Source: Hominenteromicrobium mulieris
Lineage (GTDB): Bacteria > Bacillota > Clostridia > Oscillospirales > Acutalibacteraceae
Direction: 5' to 3' (one strand)
Length of the DNA: 64,000 bases
Assembly (NCBI RefSeq): GCF_020687165.1
Contig: NZ_JAJEQC010000002.1
Below the pieces are notes generated by a model, which was given only the letters and a program-made list of their open reading frames with translations, made no database searches and was not told the DNA's origin. Below are positions 6,762-15,865 of the stretch, piece after piece; the stretch's first letter is position 1; each line of letters starts with the position of its first letter. Both the position numbers and the translations under genes were made by a program.

Positions 6762-9479
6762 ATGAGCGAGCAGAAGCGAAACACAACGAAAAACCAAATA
6801 TGCCTTGGGCTTTTGGCGCATGTCGATGCCGGCAAGACCACACTTTCGGAAGCGATGCTGTATGAAGGCGGGCAGCTCCGCCGTCTTGGGCGCGTCGATC
6901 ATCAGGACGCGTTTCTCGATACCGACGTGCAGGAGCGCGAGCGCGGCATCACCATTTTCTCAAAGCAGGCCGTTTTACCGCTCGAACATACCGCGTTTAC
7001 GCTGCTCGATACCCCCGGTCACGTCGATTTTTCCAGCGAAATGGAGCGTACGCTTCAGGTACTCGATTACGCTGTGCTCGTCATCAGCGGCACAGACGGT
7101 GTGCAGAGCCACACGCGTACGCTGTGGCGGCTTTTGGAGCGCTATAACGTCCCCACGTTCCTTTTCATCAACAAAATGGATCTCGACGGCGCAGACCACG
7201 ATAAAGTCTTAGCCGAACTGCAAAAGCTCAGCACCGGTTGCGTCGATTTCACATCTCCCGAAGCGGAACGCGATGAAAACATCGCCGTTTGTGACGAAGA
7301 CACGCTCGCCCATTACCTCGAAACGGGCGAAGTCGAATGTCCCGAGATTAAACGCCTCATCAAAAATCGCAAGCTTTTTCCGTGCTGGTTCGGCTCGGCT
7401 TTGAAGTTAGACGGCGTAAAAGAACTTTTAAACGGTCTTGAAATGTACACCGAAATGCCCGAATACCCTAAGGCTTTCGGCGCAAAGGTCTTCAAAATCG
7501 CACACGATAATCAGGGCGCACGGCTTACGTATTTGAAGATCACAGGCGGCGCTTTGCCCGTTAAAATGGTCCTTAAAGGCGGCGCGGGCGAAAACGTATG
7601 GGCAGAAAAAGCCGACCAGCTCCGCATCTATTCCGGTGGGAAATTCCGCCTTGCGGAGGAAGTCACCGCGGGTGGCGTGTGCACCGTAACGGGCCTCACG
7701 CACACGTATCCCGGGCAGGGACTCGGTGCGGAGGAAGACACCCCCGCGCCCGTGCTTGAAAGCTTTTTGACGTATCAGGTCTTCTTGCCGGACGGCATGG
7801 AGCCGCACACCGCCGTGCGCTGTTTGCGCGTTTTGGAGGAAGAAGACCCCCAGCTTCATGTCGTGTGGAACGAGCAATTACACGAAATTCACGTGCAGAT
7901 TATGGGCGCGGTGCAGCTTGAAGTTTTGCAGCGCGTCTTAAAAGAGCGCTTTAAAATGGAGGTCACGTTCGGTACCGGCAGCATTGTCTACCGCGAGACG
8001 ATCGAAGAACCCGTCGAAGGCATGGGGCATTTTGAGCCCCTGCGCCATTACGCCGAGGTGCACCTGCTCTTAGCGCCCGGCGAGCGCGGCAGCGGTATGC
8101 GTTTCGGCACCGTGTGCAGCATGGATGTGCTTGACCGCAACTGGCAGAATCTCATTTTAACGCACCTTGAGGAGCGCAGCTACCCCGGCGTGCTGACCGG
8201 CTCGCCCATCACGGATATGAAAATCACGCTTCTCATCGGCCGTGCGCATTTAAAGCACACCGAGGGCGGCGATTTTCGTCAGGCCACCTATCGCGCCGTG
8301 CGCCACGGCTTATTACAGGCGAAAAGCGTGCTTTTAGAGCCGTGGTACGATTTCCGATTAGAGGTTCCGCAGTCGCAGGTCGGCCGCGCCATTTCGGACA
8401 TGCAGCGCCTTTGCGCGGAGTTCGAGCCGCCGCAGACCGAGGGTGAAAATGCCGTCATCACGGGCTTTGCGCCCGTCTCCGAAATGCAGGGTTACACCTT
8501 GGAGGTCGCATCGTACACGCGCGGGCTTGGCAGCCTTATTTGTATGCCGAAGGGCTACTTGCCGTGCCATAATGCCGAAGAGGTCATCGAGCATATCGGC
8601 TACGATGCCGAGCATGATTTGGAGAACACCGGCGATTCCGTCTTCTGTTCGCACGGCTCCGGCTTCGTTGTGCCGTGGCGCGAGGCGGCTTCCCACATGC
8701 ACCTCGAAAGTGGATGGAAGCCCGAAAAGCCGGGAACAAAATCTGCCGAAACCGAAGCTCCCGTGCGCGCCGCCGCACAGCTGCCGCCTGTGTTCGACGA
8801 TGAGCTGCGCGCCATTTTTGAGCGCACCTACGGCCCTATCCGACGCCGCGATATGCAGCCGCAAAACGCCGTCCGCGCCGCAGAAAGCAGCGGAAAAGGG
8901 GAATGGAAGGTGCCGGAAAAGGTCTTCGAGCCTGAGTATCTCCTCATCGACGGCTACAATATTCTCTTTGCGTGGGACGATTTAAATAAGGTCGCCGAAA
9001 AGGACATCGACACCGCTCGACAGATTTTAATGGATAAAATCTGCAATTATCAGAGCTTCAGCCGCAGCACGTGCATCCTCGTTTTCGATGCCTATCGCGT
9101 CCCGCGTGACGTGGAGGACGTTATCCGCTACCACAACATTTCCGTTGTGTTCACAAAGCAGGCGGAAACGGCAGATACCTACATTGAGCGCGCCACGTTT
9201 GAGATCAGCAAAAAGCACCGTGTGCGCGTCGCCACGTCCGACGGCGCAGAGCAGATGATCGTACTCGGTCACGGCGCGCGTCGTGTTACGGCCTCCGAAT
9301 TCAAGGTGGAGGTCGATGAAGCGAACAAGCGCATGCGCGAGGTCATCGCCGATTGGAACGAAAAAGAAAGCGCCCGCCACGCGCATAAGCCTTTCAAAAA
9401 TTTAACGGATCAAACGCAGAGTAATCTGCGTGCGTATACAGAAAACAACAAAACACAAAGAAAGGAAAATGGAAAATGA
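6762..9479 (+). CDS. TetM-like ribosome-protection GTPase fused to a YacP/Rae1-type NYN nuclease domain
   Basis: 905 residues. Residues about 10-700 follow EF-G/TetM: P-loop AHVDAGKTT (19-27), ERGITI switch I, DTPGHVDF switch II, NKMD, then EF-G domains II-V. From about residue 725 comes a YacP-like NYN domain (YLLIDGYNILFAW, ILVFDAYRV, TADTYIERATFE, VATSDGAEQ) with the acidic residues expected of this nuclease fold. Bacillus YacP is Rae1, an endonuclease cutting mRNA in the ribosomal A site; TetM-type GTPases also enter the A site. The fusion thus suggests one protein that visits (stalled?) ribosomes and cuts their mRNA. Whether it confers tetracycline resistance is unknown. Its stop overlaps the next start (ATGA). 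Confidence 0.88.
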   Translation: MSEQKRNTTKNQICLGLLAHVDAGKTTLSEAMLYEGGQLRRLGRVDHQDAFLDTDVQERERGITIFSKQAVLPLEHTAFTLLDTPGHVDFSSEMERTLQVLDYAVLVISGTDGVQSHTRTLWRLLERYNVPTFLFINKMDLDGADHDKVLAELQKLSTGCVDFTSPEAERDENIAVCDEDTLAHYLETGEVECPEIKRLIKNRKLFPCWFGSALKLDGVKELLNGLEMYTEMPEYPKAFGAKVFKIAHDNQGARLTYLKITGGALPVKMVLKGGAGENVWAEKADQLRIYSGGKFRLAEEVTAGGVCTVTGLTHTYPGQGLGAEEDTPAPVLESFLTYQVFLPDGMEPHTAVRCLRVLEEEDPQLHVVWNEQLHEIHVQIMGAVQLEVLQRVLKERFKMEVTFGTGSIVYRETIEEPVEGMGHFEPLRHYAEVHLLLAPGERGSGMRFGTVCSMDVLDRNWQNLILTHLEERSYPGVLTGSPITDMKITLLIGRAHLKHTEGGDFRQATYRAVRHGLLQAKSVLLEPWYDFRLEVPQSQVGRAISDMQRLCAEFEPPQTEGENAVITGFAPVSEMQGYTLEVASYTRGLGSLICMPKGYLPCHNAEEVIEHIGYDAEHDLENTGDSVFCSHGSGFVVPWREAASHMHLESGWKPEKPGTKSAETEAPVRAAAQLPPVFDDELRAIFERTYGPIRRRDMQPQNAVRAAESSGKGEWKVPEKVFEPEYLLIDGYNILFAWDDLNKVAEKDIDTARQILMDKICNYQSFSRSTCILVFDAYRVPRDVEDVIRYHNISVVFTKQAETADTYIERATFEISKKHRVRVATSDGAEQMIVLGHGARRVTASEFKVEVDEANKRMREVIADWNEKESARHAHKPFKNLTDQTQSNLRAYTENNKTQRKENGK

Positions 9480-10093
9480 AAGTCTTACTCTTAAACGGAA
9501 GCCCGAAGGCGAACGGCAATACTGCTGTTGCCCTGCATGAAATGGTGGATATTTTCAACAAAGAAGGTATCGAAACGGAAGTTATTCATGTCGGCAACAA
9601 AGACATCCGAGGATGTGTGGCATGCGGGCAATGTTCTAAGCTGGGGCACTGCGTTTTTAACGATCTTGTCAACGAAGTTGCGACGAAATTTGCGGAAGCG
9701 GACGGTCTTGTCGTCGGCAGTCCGGTGTATTATGCCTCCGCAAACGCAACACTTGTCGCGCTTTTGACGCGCCTGTTTTACAGCACTCCGTTCGATAAAA
9801 CGATGAAAGTCGGCGCCGCCGTTGTGGCTGCCCGCCGCGGCGGCCTTTCCGCCACGTTCGACGAACTCAACAAATTCTTTACGATCTCCGGCATGCCCGT
9901 CGCGTCCAGTCAGTATTGGAACAGCATTCACGGCCTCGCACTAGGCGAGGCGAAAGAGGATTTGGAGGGTCTACAAACCATGCGCACCTTGGCGAGAAAT
10001 ATGACTTTTTTGATGAAGAGCATTGCGCTCGGTAAGGAAAAATTTGGCCTGCCGGAAACGGAACAGCGCATCGCAACGAACTTTATTCGGTAA
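9476..10093 (+). CDS. NADPH-dependent FMN reductase / iron-sulfur flavoprotein family
   Basis: 205 residues with a flavodoxin-like fold: FMN phosphate loop GSPKANGNT (residues 9-17), CVACGQC cysteine motif (about 44-51) and SPVYYASANA, typical of the NADPH-dependent FMN reductase family in Clostridia. The CxxCxxC-like spacing may bind an [Fe-S] cluster or be redox-active. Start ATG overlaps the stop of the upstream fusion gene by 4 bases, so translation is coupled. Substrate unknown. Confidence 0.85.
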   Translation: MKVLLLNGSPKANGNTAVALHEMVDIFNKEGIETEVIHVGNKDIRGCVACGQCSKLGHCVFNDLVNEVATKFAEADGLVVGSPVYYASANATLVALLTRLFYSTPFDKTMKVGAAVVAARRGGLSATFDELNKFFTISGMPVASSQYWNSIHGLALGEAKEDLEGLQTMRTLARNMTFLMKSIALGKEKFGLPETEQRIATNFIR

Positions 10094-10198
10094 AAAATAC
10101 GGCTAAAGCAGCAAAGAAGCACAGTTAAGCGACAAAGAGCATCTTTGCTGATTTTTCAATATCTTCTATTAAAAATATCAATTTATCCGCAAAATGGC

Positions 10199-10234
10199 AA
10201 AAATCTCCCATGGCAAAAAGCCAAGGGAGATTTT
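10199..10234. terminator. Bidirectional intrinsic terminator
   Basis: AAAATCTCCC pairs with GGGAGATTTT around 10199-10234, between the convergent flavoprotein and lipoprotein genes. The stretch 10094-10198 shows nothing else. Confidence 0.85.
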
Positions 10235-10265
10235 GTTTATAGATCAACTTCTAATATATTTAAGT

Positions 10266-10844
10266 TTATTTCCACTCGCCTGTTCCGGCTTCGACGTAGC
10301 GGGACTTCTCAAAGACGGAGATCATCAAGGTCGGATCGGTCGTGCCGAGATCGGAATATGTAAGCCCCAGCGCCGTGCCACTGCTTTTATCCTGCCACTC
10401 GAGATATTGAGTGCCGGTACCGTTGTCGTCTTGAACGGCAGGTGCGCCGAAGGTTTCGGTGAAGCGTTTGCTTGCGGCTTCAAAATGCTCTTCTGCCGTG
10501 CCGCGCGCAAGCTGTTCGTGGAACGTCACCGAAAACAGCTTGTCGTTTTCGTCAAACTGCGCATCAAATTTGCCGGAGCAGCCTGCGGACTGCACGATGT
10601 CCTCCGACAAATAATTCGTATATGCGAAAGGCGCTGTCGCGGGGCTTTCGCTGACCATTGTCAGCTTAGAGCCGATAGCGGATTCAAGCTCCGTCGTGTC
10701 GATGCCGAACGGCGCAGTGGAATACGCATAGCCGGTCTTGGAATCGAATCGGAAAGCGTCTGTCTCTTTCACGGTTGTCTTAGACGAACAGCCGACAAAC
10801 GTGAGCATCAAAACAAGGGACAAAACCAATGCGAGCTTTTTCAT
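10266..10844 (-). CDS. Lipoprotein of unknown function
   Basis: 192 residues. A short signal sequence (KKLALVLSLVLMLTFVGC) ends in a lipobox with Cys at about residue 19, so the protein is probably lipid-anchored on the outer face of the membrane. The remainder has no motif I recognise; it is mixed alpha/beta with no Cys cluster apart from one internal Cys. AGGAGGT lies just upstream of the ATG. Own promoter at 10993-11021; monocistronic. Confidence 0.8.
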   Translation of the reverse strand: MKKLALVLSLVLMLTFVGCSSKTTVKETDAFRFDSKTGYAYSTAPFGIDTTELESAIGSKLTMVSESPATAPFAYTNYLSEDIVQSAGCSGKFDAQFDENDKLFSVTFHEQLARGTAEEHFEAASKRFTETFGAPAVQDDNGTGTQYLEWQDKSSGTALGLTYSDLGTTDPTLMISVFEKSRYVEAGTGEWK

Positions 10845-10992
10845 AAAACGACCTCCTATGATGATGTTAGGATTTGTGGCTACGCTGACGGATACGGCGG
10901 TGCAAATGAATTTGTGTTATGAATTGAGCTTGAACTTTTTGCTGAAAAATATCACCTGTGCATATGTTTTTTTGGTAATATATTACACTTGC

Positions 10993-11021
10993 ATGATATC
11001 ATGTATAGGAGGGTTTGTCAA
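10993..11021 (-). promoter_or_regulatory. SigA-type promoter of the lipoprotein gene
   Basis: On the minus strand TTGACA (complement of 11016-11021), 17 bp, TATCAT (complement of 10993-10998). It gives a leader of about 140 bases in which no riboswitch was recognised. Confidence 0.75.
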
Positions 11022-11058
11022 TATATATTTAAAAATTGTTAGAAAAAAAATAGAACAA

Positions 11059-11094
11059 AAAATCTCCCTCTGTGCCGAAACACAAAGGGAGACT
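11059..11094 (-). terminator. Intrinsic terminator of the glycolytic operon
   Basis: On the minus strand TCTCCCTTTGTG pairs with CACAGAGGGAGA and is followed by a run of six T, downstream of gpmI. Confidence 0.85.
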
Positions 11095-11128
11095 GTTTAT
11101 AATGCTTTGATTTTAGAGCAAGATCGAA

Positions 11129-12640
11129 TTAGAGAATGATGCTCTTGCCTGTCATTTCTTCCGGCTGCGGCAGATCCATGATCTTCAGCATGGTGGGTGC
11201 GATGTCCGCGAGAACGCCGCCCTCACGCAGCTTGCACGGATAACCGACAACGCAGAACGGAACCGGGTTTGTGGTGTGTGCGGTAAACGGTTCACCGTCA
11301 TCATCAACCATCTTGTCTGCATTGCCGTGGTCGGCGGTGATGAGCAGCACGCCGCCCATCTCGTCGATGGCTGCTGCGACCTTGCCGACGCAGGTATCGA
11401 CAGCCTCAACGGCAGCCTTTGCAGCCTCGAACACGCCGGTGTGGCCGACCATGTCGCAGTTTGCAAAGTTCAGAATGATCATATCGTACTTGCCGGACTT
11501 GACGGCCTCAACCATCTTATCCGTGACTTCGTAAGCGCTCATTTCCGGCTGGAGGTCATACGTTGCGACCTTCGGGGACTTGACGAGGATGCGGTCCTCA
11601 CCCGGATACTGCTTCTCGACGCCGCCGTTGAAGAAGAATGTGACATGCGCATACTTCTCGGTTTCGGCAATGCGGAGCTGCTTGAGGCCCTTATCGGAGA
11701 CGTACTCGCCGAGGGTGTTTTTAAGGCTCTGCGGCTTGAATGCGATCTCAACGTTCGGCATCGTGGCGTCATACTGCGTCATGCAGACGTAGGTGAGCGG
11801 GAAGAAGCCATTCTTGCGGGTGAAGCCGGAGAAATCCGGGTCTACGAATGTACGGGTGATCTCTCTTGCGCGGTCCGGGCGGAAGTTGAAGAACACGACG
11901 GAATCGCCGGATGCGACCGGAGCGCCGCCCTTGATGACGCACGGCACGACGAACTCGTCCGTGACTTCATTTTCATAGGATTTCGATACAGCGCAAACCG
12001 GGCACGCGAACTCTTCGCCTTCGCGGCAAACCATGGCGTTGTAAGCCTTTTCTACGCGCTCCCAGCGGTTGTCGCGGTCCATCGCATAGTAACGGCCCAT
12101 GACCGTTGCGACCTTGCCGACACCGATTTCCTTCATCTTCTCCATGAGCTCCTTGACGAAGTCCTTGCCGGAGGAAGGCGGAACATCGCGGCCGTCGAGC
12201 AGGGCGTGAACATAGACGTTTTCAACGCCCATCTTTTTTGCCATTTCCAGCAGACCGTAGAGGTGCTGGTTGTGGCTGTGCACGCCGCCGTTGGAAAGCA
12301 GGCCGATGAGGTGCAGCGCGGTGCCGTTTTCTTTTGCGTTATTCATGGCGTGTACGAGCGCTTCGTTCTCAAAGAAAGAACCGTCCTGTACCGCCTTCGT
12401 GATGCGGGTAAGCTCCTGATAAACGATGCGGCCTGCGCCGATGTTGGTGTGGCCGACTTCGCTGTTGCCCATCTGGCCGTCCGGCAGACCGACGTCCATG
12501 CCGGAAGCGCCGATCTTTGTAATCGGGTTTTCAGAGAACAGCTTATCGAGGTTCGGTCTCTTAGCGGCGGCAATCGCGTTGCCCTCCGTTTTAGCAATTC
12601 CGAAACCGTCCAGAATCATGAGTACAACAGGTCTTTTCAT
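11129..12640 (-). CDS. gpmI: 2,3-bisphosphoglycerate-independent phosphoglycerate mutase
   Basis: 503 residues, full length. Interconverts 3- and 2-phosphoglycerate. N-terminal alkaline-phosphatase-type metal site (LMILDGFG) with the phospho-acceptor serine in MGNSEVGH (about residues 57-64); later metal ligands in NCDMVGHTG and TADHGNAD. Third gene of a pgk-tpiA-gpmI operon, 49 bases after tpiA. Cytoplasmic, manganese-dependent in the family. Confidence 0.96.
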   Translation of the reverse strand: MKRPVVLMILDGFGIAKTEGNAIAAAKRPNLDKLFSENPITKIGASGMDVGLPDGQMGNSEVGHTNIGAGRIVYQELTRITKAVQDGSFFENEALVHAMNNAKENGTALHLIGLLSNGGVHSHNQHLYGLLEMAKKMGVENVYVHALLDGRDVPPSSGKDFVKELMEKMKEIGVGKVATVMGRYYAMDRDNRWERVEKAYNAMVCREGEEFACPVCAVSKSYENEVTDEFVVPCVIKGGAPVASGDSVVFFNFRPDRAREITRTFVDPDFSGFTRKNGFFPLTYVCMTQYDATMPNVEIAFKPQSLKNTLGEYVSDKGLKQLRIAETEKYAHVTFFFNGGVEKQYPGEDRILVKSPKVATYDLQPEMSAYEVTDKMVEAVKSGKYDMIILNFANCDMVGHTGVFEAAKAAVEAVDTCVGKVAAAIDEMGGVLLITADHGNADKMVDDDGEPFTAHTTNPVPFCVVGYPCKLREGGVLADIAPTMLKIMDLPQPEEMTGKSIIL

Positions 12641-12689
12641 AGTGGAGATGCCTTTCCTTTCAACTGGAAAAAATCTTTCGGTGGAAAAA

Positions 12690-13460
12690 TCAGCCCTTGG
12701 TGGCTGCGTCTACGATGGCTGCGAAGTCGTTCGGCTTCAGGGAAGCGCCGCCGATGAGGCCGCCGTCAACGTCCGGCTGTGCAAGAAGCTCAGCTGCGTT
12801 GCCTGCGTTCATGGAGCCGCCGTACTGAACGGTGATGCCTTCTGCAGCCTTTTCGCCGTAGAGGGACTTGACGGTCGCACGAATGACAGCGCAAACTTCG
12901 TTTGCCTGCTCTGCCGTGGCGGTCTTGCCGGTGCCGATGGCCCAAACCGGCTCGTAAGCGATGATGATGCGCTTAAGCTCTTCTTCGGTTACGCCGCCGA
13001 GTGCGATCTTTGTCTGCATGGCAACGAGCTCATCGGTGATGCCCTGCTCGCGCTGCTCGAGGTACTCGCCTACGCAAACGATGACGGTGAGGCCTGCGTC
13101 AAGCGCAGCTCTTGTTCTCTTCTGAACCGTAACGTCGGTATCGCCGAAGTAGGTTCTTCTCTCGCTGTGGCCGGTGATGACGTACTCAACGCCGCAAGCC
13201 TTCAGCATTTCTGCGGAAATCTCGCCGGTGAAAGCGCCGCTGACCGCCCAGTGGCAGTTCTCTGCGCCGATCTTGATGTTGGTGCCCTTAGCCGCCTCAA
13301 TAGCGGTTGCGATGTCTACATACGGCACGCAAGCGACAACGTCGCAGCCTGCGTCCTTAACGAGCGGAGCAATGGCGGTGATGAGTTCCTTTGCCTCCGC
13401 AGAGGTTTTGTTCATTTTCCAGTTGCCGGCGATAACAGCCTTTCTAACAGCCTTGTTCAT
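12690..13460 (-). CDS. tpiA: Triosephosphate isomerase
   Basis: 256 residues, full length. Interconverts dihydroxyacetone phosphate and glyceraldehyde 3-phosphate. The substrate Lys is in AGNWKMNKT (residues about 11-19), the catalytic His in ITGHSERR and the catalytic Glu in IIAYEPVWAIGTGKTA; the phosphate loop ends in QYGGSMN. Middle gene of pgk-tpiA-gpmI. A GGAAAGGAAT ribosome site precedes the ATG. Confidence 0.97.
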   Translation of the reverse strand: MNKAVRKAVIAGNWKMNKTSAEAKELITAIAPLVKDAGCDVVACVPYVDIATAIEAAKGTNIKIGAENCHWAVSGAFTGEISAEMLKACGVEYVITGHSERRTYFGDTDVTVQKRTRAALDAGLTVIVCVGEYLEQREQGITDELVAMQTKIALGGVTEEELKRIIIAYEPVWAIGTGKTATAEQANEVCAVIRATVKSLYGEKAAEGITVQYGGSMNAGNAAELLAQPDVDGGLIGGASLKPNDFAAIVDAATKG

Positions 13461-13512
13461 GATTTTCTATTCCTTTCCGTCGGTTAAAAACCGTTTTTAT
13501 TGAGACAACAAT

Positions 13513-13541
13513 ACGGGAGCAGAGGCAAGCTCCGCTCCCGT
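13513..13541 (-). other. Intercistronic hairpin between pgk and tpiA
   Basis: ACGGGAGC (13513-13520) pairs with GCTCCCGT (13534-13541), extended by further pairs inside. There is no good T-run after it on the minus strand, so it more likely adjusts mRNA stability or partial readthrough than terminates fully. Confidence 0.55.
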
Positions 13542-13553
13542 TCATGCTTTTAA

Positions 13554-14852
13554 TTATTTCTCGTTGAGGCAAGCAATGCCGGGGAGCTCAAGACCCTCGA
13601 GGAATTCGAGAGAAGCGCCGCCGCCCGTGGAGATGTGCGTCATCTTATCCGCGAAGCCGAGCTTCTCAACAGCCGCAGCGGAGTCGCCGCCGCCGATAAT
13701 GGAGATCGCGTTGCTGTCTGCAACTGCCTTTGCAACCGCGATGGTGCCGTTTGCGAAGTTTTCCCACTCGGAAACGCCCATCGGGCCGTTCCAAACAACG
13801 GTGCCTGCGTTCTTCACGGCGTTTGCGAACAGCTCGCGGCTCTTCGGGCCGATATCCAGACCCATCCAGCCTTCCGGAATGTCGTCGGAATCGACGATCT
13901 TCCACTCGGAGTCTGCACTGTACTCGGTTGCAACAACGTTATCGACCGGGATGAGGAAGTTGATGCCCTTAGCCTTCGCCTTGTCCATCATTTCCTTAGC
14001 GAGCTCAACCTTGTCGTCCTCGCAGATAGAGGTGCCGATCTCGTGACCGAGAGCCTTGAAGAAGGTGTAAGCCATGCCGCCGCCGATGATGAGCGTGTCG
14101 ACCTTTTCAATCAGGTTGTTGATGACGCCGATCTTATCGGAAACCTTAGCGCCGCCGAGGATTGCAACGAACGGACGCTTCGGGTTCTCGAGCGCGCCGC
14201 CCATGATGGAAATTTCCTTCTGGATGAGGTAGCCGCAGACAGCCGGGAGGTAATCTGCAACGCCTGCTGTGGAAGCATGTGCACGGTGTGCGGTGCCGAA
14301 TGCATCGTTGACATAGATCTCAGCCATGGAAGCGAGTGCCTTAGCGAAATCCGGGTCGTTCTTGGTCTCTTCTGCGTGGAAGCGAACATTCTCGAGCATG
14401 AGGACTTCGCCGTCCTTCAGAGCTGCAGCCTTAGCCTTAGCGTCCGGACCTACAACGTCTTTTGCCATGATGACTTCCTTGCCGAGGAGCTTGGAAAGCT
14501 CTGCTGCGACAGGCGCCAGGGAGAACTTCTTCACGTCGCCCTTAGCAGCTTCGAGTGCCTTAGCGGTCGCTTCGGCCTGCTCTGCCTCCGGCATAGCGTC
14601 GATCTTCTTCTTCTCCTTCTTGTCGAGCTTTACAACGTCGTTGAAGATGTTGTGCGGGCGACCCATGTGGGAGCAGAGGATGACCTTTGCGTTGTGGTCT
14701 ACGAGATACTTAATGGTGGGCAGCGCACCGACGATGCGCTTTGTGTCCGTGATGACACCGTCCTTCATCGGGACGTTGAAATCGCAGCGGACAAGAACGT
14801 GCTTACCGGCAACGTCGATGTCTTCTACGGTTTTCTTGTTGAGGTAGTTCAT
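13554..14852 (-). CDS. pgk: Phosphoglycerate kinase
   Basis: 432 residues, longer than the usual 390-400. Transfers phosphate from 1,3-bisphosphoglycerate to ADP. Typical N-terminus (VRCDFNVPM), substrate-binding SHMGRP, AILGGAKVSDKI, and the nucleotide site GGGDSAAAVEK. The extra length is a Lys/Ala/Glu-rich insert of about 35 residues right after SHMGRPHN (about residues 66-101), in the N-terminal domain. ATG 14852 is chosen because AAAGGAG lies upstream; the longer open frame runs into the promoter. First gene of the operon; no gap gene adjoins it here. Confidence 0.96.
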   Translation of the reverse strand: MNYLNKKTVEDIDVAGKHVLVRCDFNVPMKDGVITDTKRIVGALPTIKYLVDHNAKVILCSHMGRPHNIFNDVVKLDKKEKKKIDAMPEAEQAEATAKALEAAKGDVKKFSLAPVAAELSKLLGKEVIMAKDVVGPDAKAKAAALKDGEVLMLENVRFHAEETKNDPDFAKALASMAEIYVNDAFGTAHRAHASTAGVADYLPAVCGYLIQKEISIMGGALENPKRPFVAILGGAKVSDKIGVINNLIEKVDTLIIGGGMAYTFFKALGHEIGTSICEDDKVELAKEMMDKAKAKGINFLIPVDNVVATEYSADSEWKIVDSDDIPEGWMGLDIGPKSRELFANAVKNAGTVVWNGPMGVSEWENFANGTIAVAKAVADSNAISIIGGGDSAAAVEKLGFADKMTHISTGGGASLEFLEGLELPGIACLNEK

Positions 14853-14929
14853 TTTCGTACACTCCTTTAAGAAATATATTGAGTTACGGTTATACGTTTG
14901 GTTGGCGGACAACACCGCCTACAGAATTT

Positions 14930-14958
14930 ATTTTATACCAAACGGAAGATGATTTCAA
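14930..14958 (-). promoter_or_regulatory. SigA-type promoter of pgk-tpiA-gpmI
   Basis: On the minus strand TTGAAA (complement of 14953-14958), 17 bp, TAAAAT (complement of 14930-14935). The leader holds a small GGCGG/CCGCC hairpin at 14904-14919. Confidence 0.7.
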
Positions 14959-15024
14959 GAGATAACGCGCAAATTGCACACTTTTTAGCGCAAATTTTTC
15001 ATTTTTGCGATTTTGTACGGGTTT

Positions 15025-15543
15025 TTATTTCGCACCGTTCGCGTCTGCCGCGTCCCAGTCGTAGCCGCGCAGGCGACCGGCTTCGGAGAGCGCGGGAAAA
15101 TCCCACTGGCGCAGGACTTCGTAAACGCCGATGGCGATGCTGTTGGAGAGGTTTAGGCTGCGCGCTTCCGAAATCATGGGGATGCGCACGCAGCGGTCTT
15201 TGTTTTTGAAAAGCAGATCTTCCGGCAGTCCGGCTGTCTCTTTGCCGAAGAAGAGGTAGCAATTATCGGGATAGTGTATATCCGTGTGCTTATGGACGGA
15301 TTTTGTGGAGAAAAAGAAAAATTCGCCGCTGTTTTTTGCAAAAAATTCGTCGAGCGAGTCATAATAGGTGATGTCGAGCAAATGCCAGTAATCGAGACCG
15401 GCGCGCTTTAGCTTTTTGTCGTCGATCTTAAAGCCCATGGGGCCCACAAGGTGCAGTCTTGCGCCCGTGGCGGCGCAGGTGCGCGCGACGTTGCCGGCGT
15501 TTTGGGGGATCTCCGGCTCGACCATAACGATATTCAAAATCAT
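15025..15543 (-). CDS. trmL: tRNA (cytidine(34)-2'-O)-methyltransferase
   Basis: 172 residues, a SPOUT-family methyltransferase. Signature regions: VEPEIPQNAGNVARTC near the N-terminus, LFFGKETAGLPEDL, and IPMISEARSLNLSNSIAIGVYE that forms the knotted SAM site. In the family it modifies the wobble base of leucine tRNAs. ATG 15543 is chosen because a conserved MILNIVMVEPEIP start follows and AAGGACT lies upstream; the longer open frame is read into the opposite-strand gene. Monocistronic; no clear terminator. Confidence 0.92.
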   Translation of the reverse strand: MILNIVMVEPEIPQNAGNVARTCAATGARLHLVGPMGFKIDDKKLKRAGLDYWHLLDITYYDSLDEFFAKNSGEFFFFSTKSVHKHTDIHYPDNCYLFFGKETAGLPEDLLFKNKDRCVRIPMISEARSLNLSNSIAIGVYEVLRQWDFPALSEAGRLRGYDWDAADANGAK

Positions 15544-15661
15544 TGCTGTCAAAGTCCTTTCGGGAAGAATGATGTATGTTTTTGTAAAAAGGGGGAAACT
15601 AAACGTGACGGCTGTTTTGTATGTTTTAAAAGCCGCAATCTGGATCTGGAGGTTGGATGCC

Positions 15662-15865
15662 ATGTATAAGCAGAGCATGAACGTTGTGAAGGGCGTGGGT
15701 CTCGGCATTGCCGCAGGCGCTGCCGTGGCTGCCGTTTCGTCCGCGATGATGAACGGCGGGAAGAAATCCGCCAAGGCGCGCACAAAAGAGATGCGCCGCA
15801 GCACCGCCAAGGCCGTGCACACGGTGGGGCAGCTCATTGACGGCGTAGAGAACATGTTGAAGTAA
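15662..15865 (+). CDS. Small conserved-looking membrane-associated protein
   Basis: 67 residues. ATG 15662 has a strong GGAGG nine bases upstream. The N-terminal half is small-residue-rich and hydrophobic (VKGVGLGIAAGAAVAAVSSAM), consistent with one membrane segment; the C-terminal half is basic, then helical (TKEMRRSTAKAVHTVGQLIDGVENML). Somewhat similar in style to YtxH-type small proteins, but I do not recognise the family. Divergent from trmL; its stop abuts the stop of the next gene (15865/15866). Confidence 0.65.
   Translation: MYKQSMNVVKGVGLGIAAGAAVAAVSSAMMNGGKKSAKARTKEMRRSTAKAVHTVGQLIDGVENMLK

Noticed and set aside
6762..9479. Calling the TetM-like gene a tetracycline resistance determinant
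   Set aside because: The extra nuclease domain and chromosomal housekeeping context make a resistance role unproven; similarity to EF-G/TetM alone does not show it.
11276..12757. 493-codon frame opposite gpmI, and similar long frames opposite pgk, metY, GH36 and pflB
   Set aside because: Each is the antisense of a well-identified gene and lacks its own domain or ribosome site.
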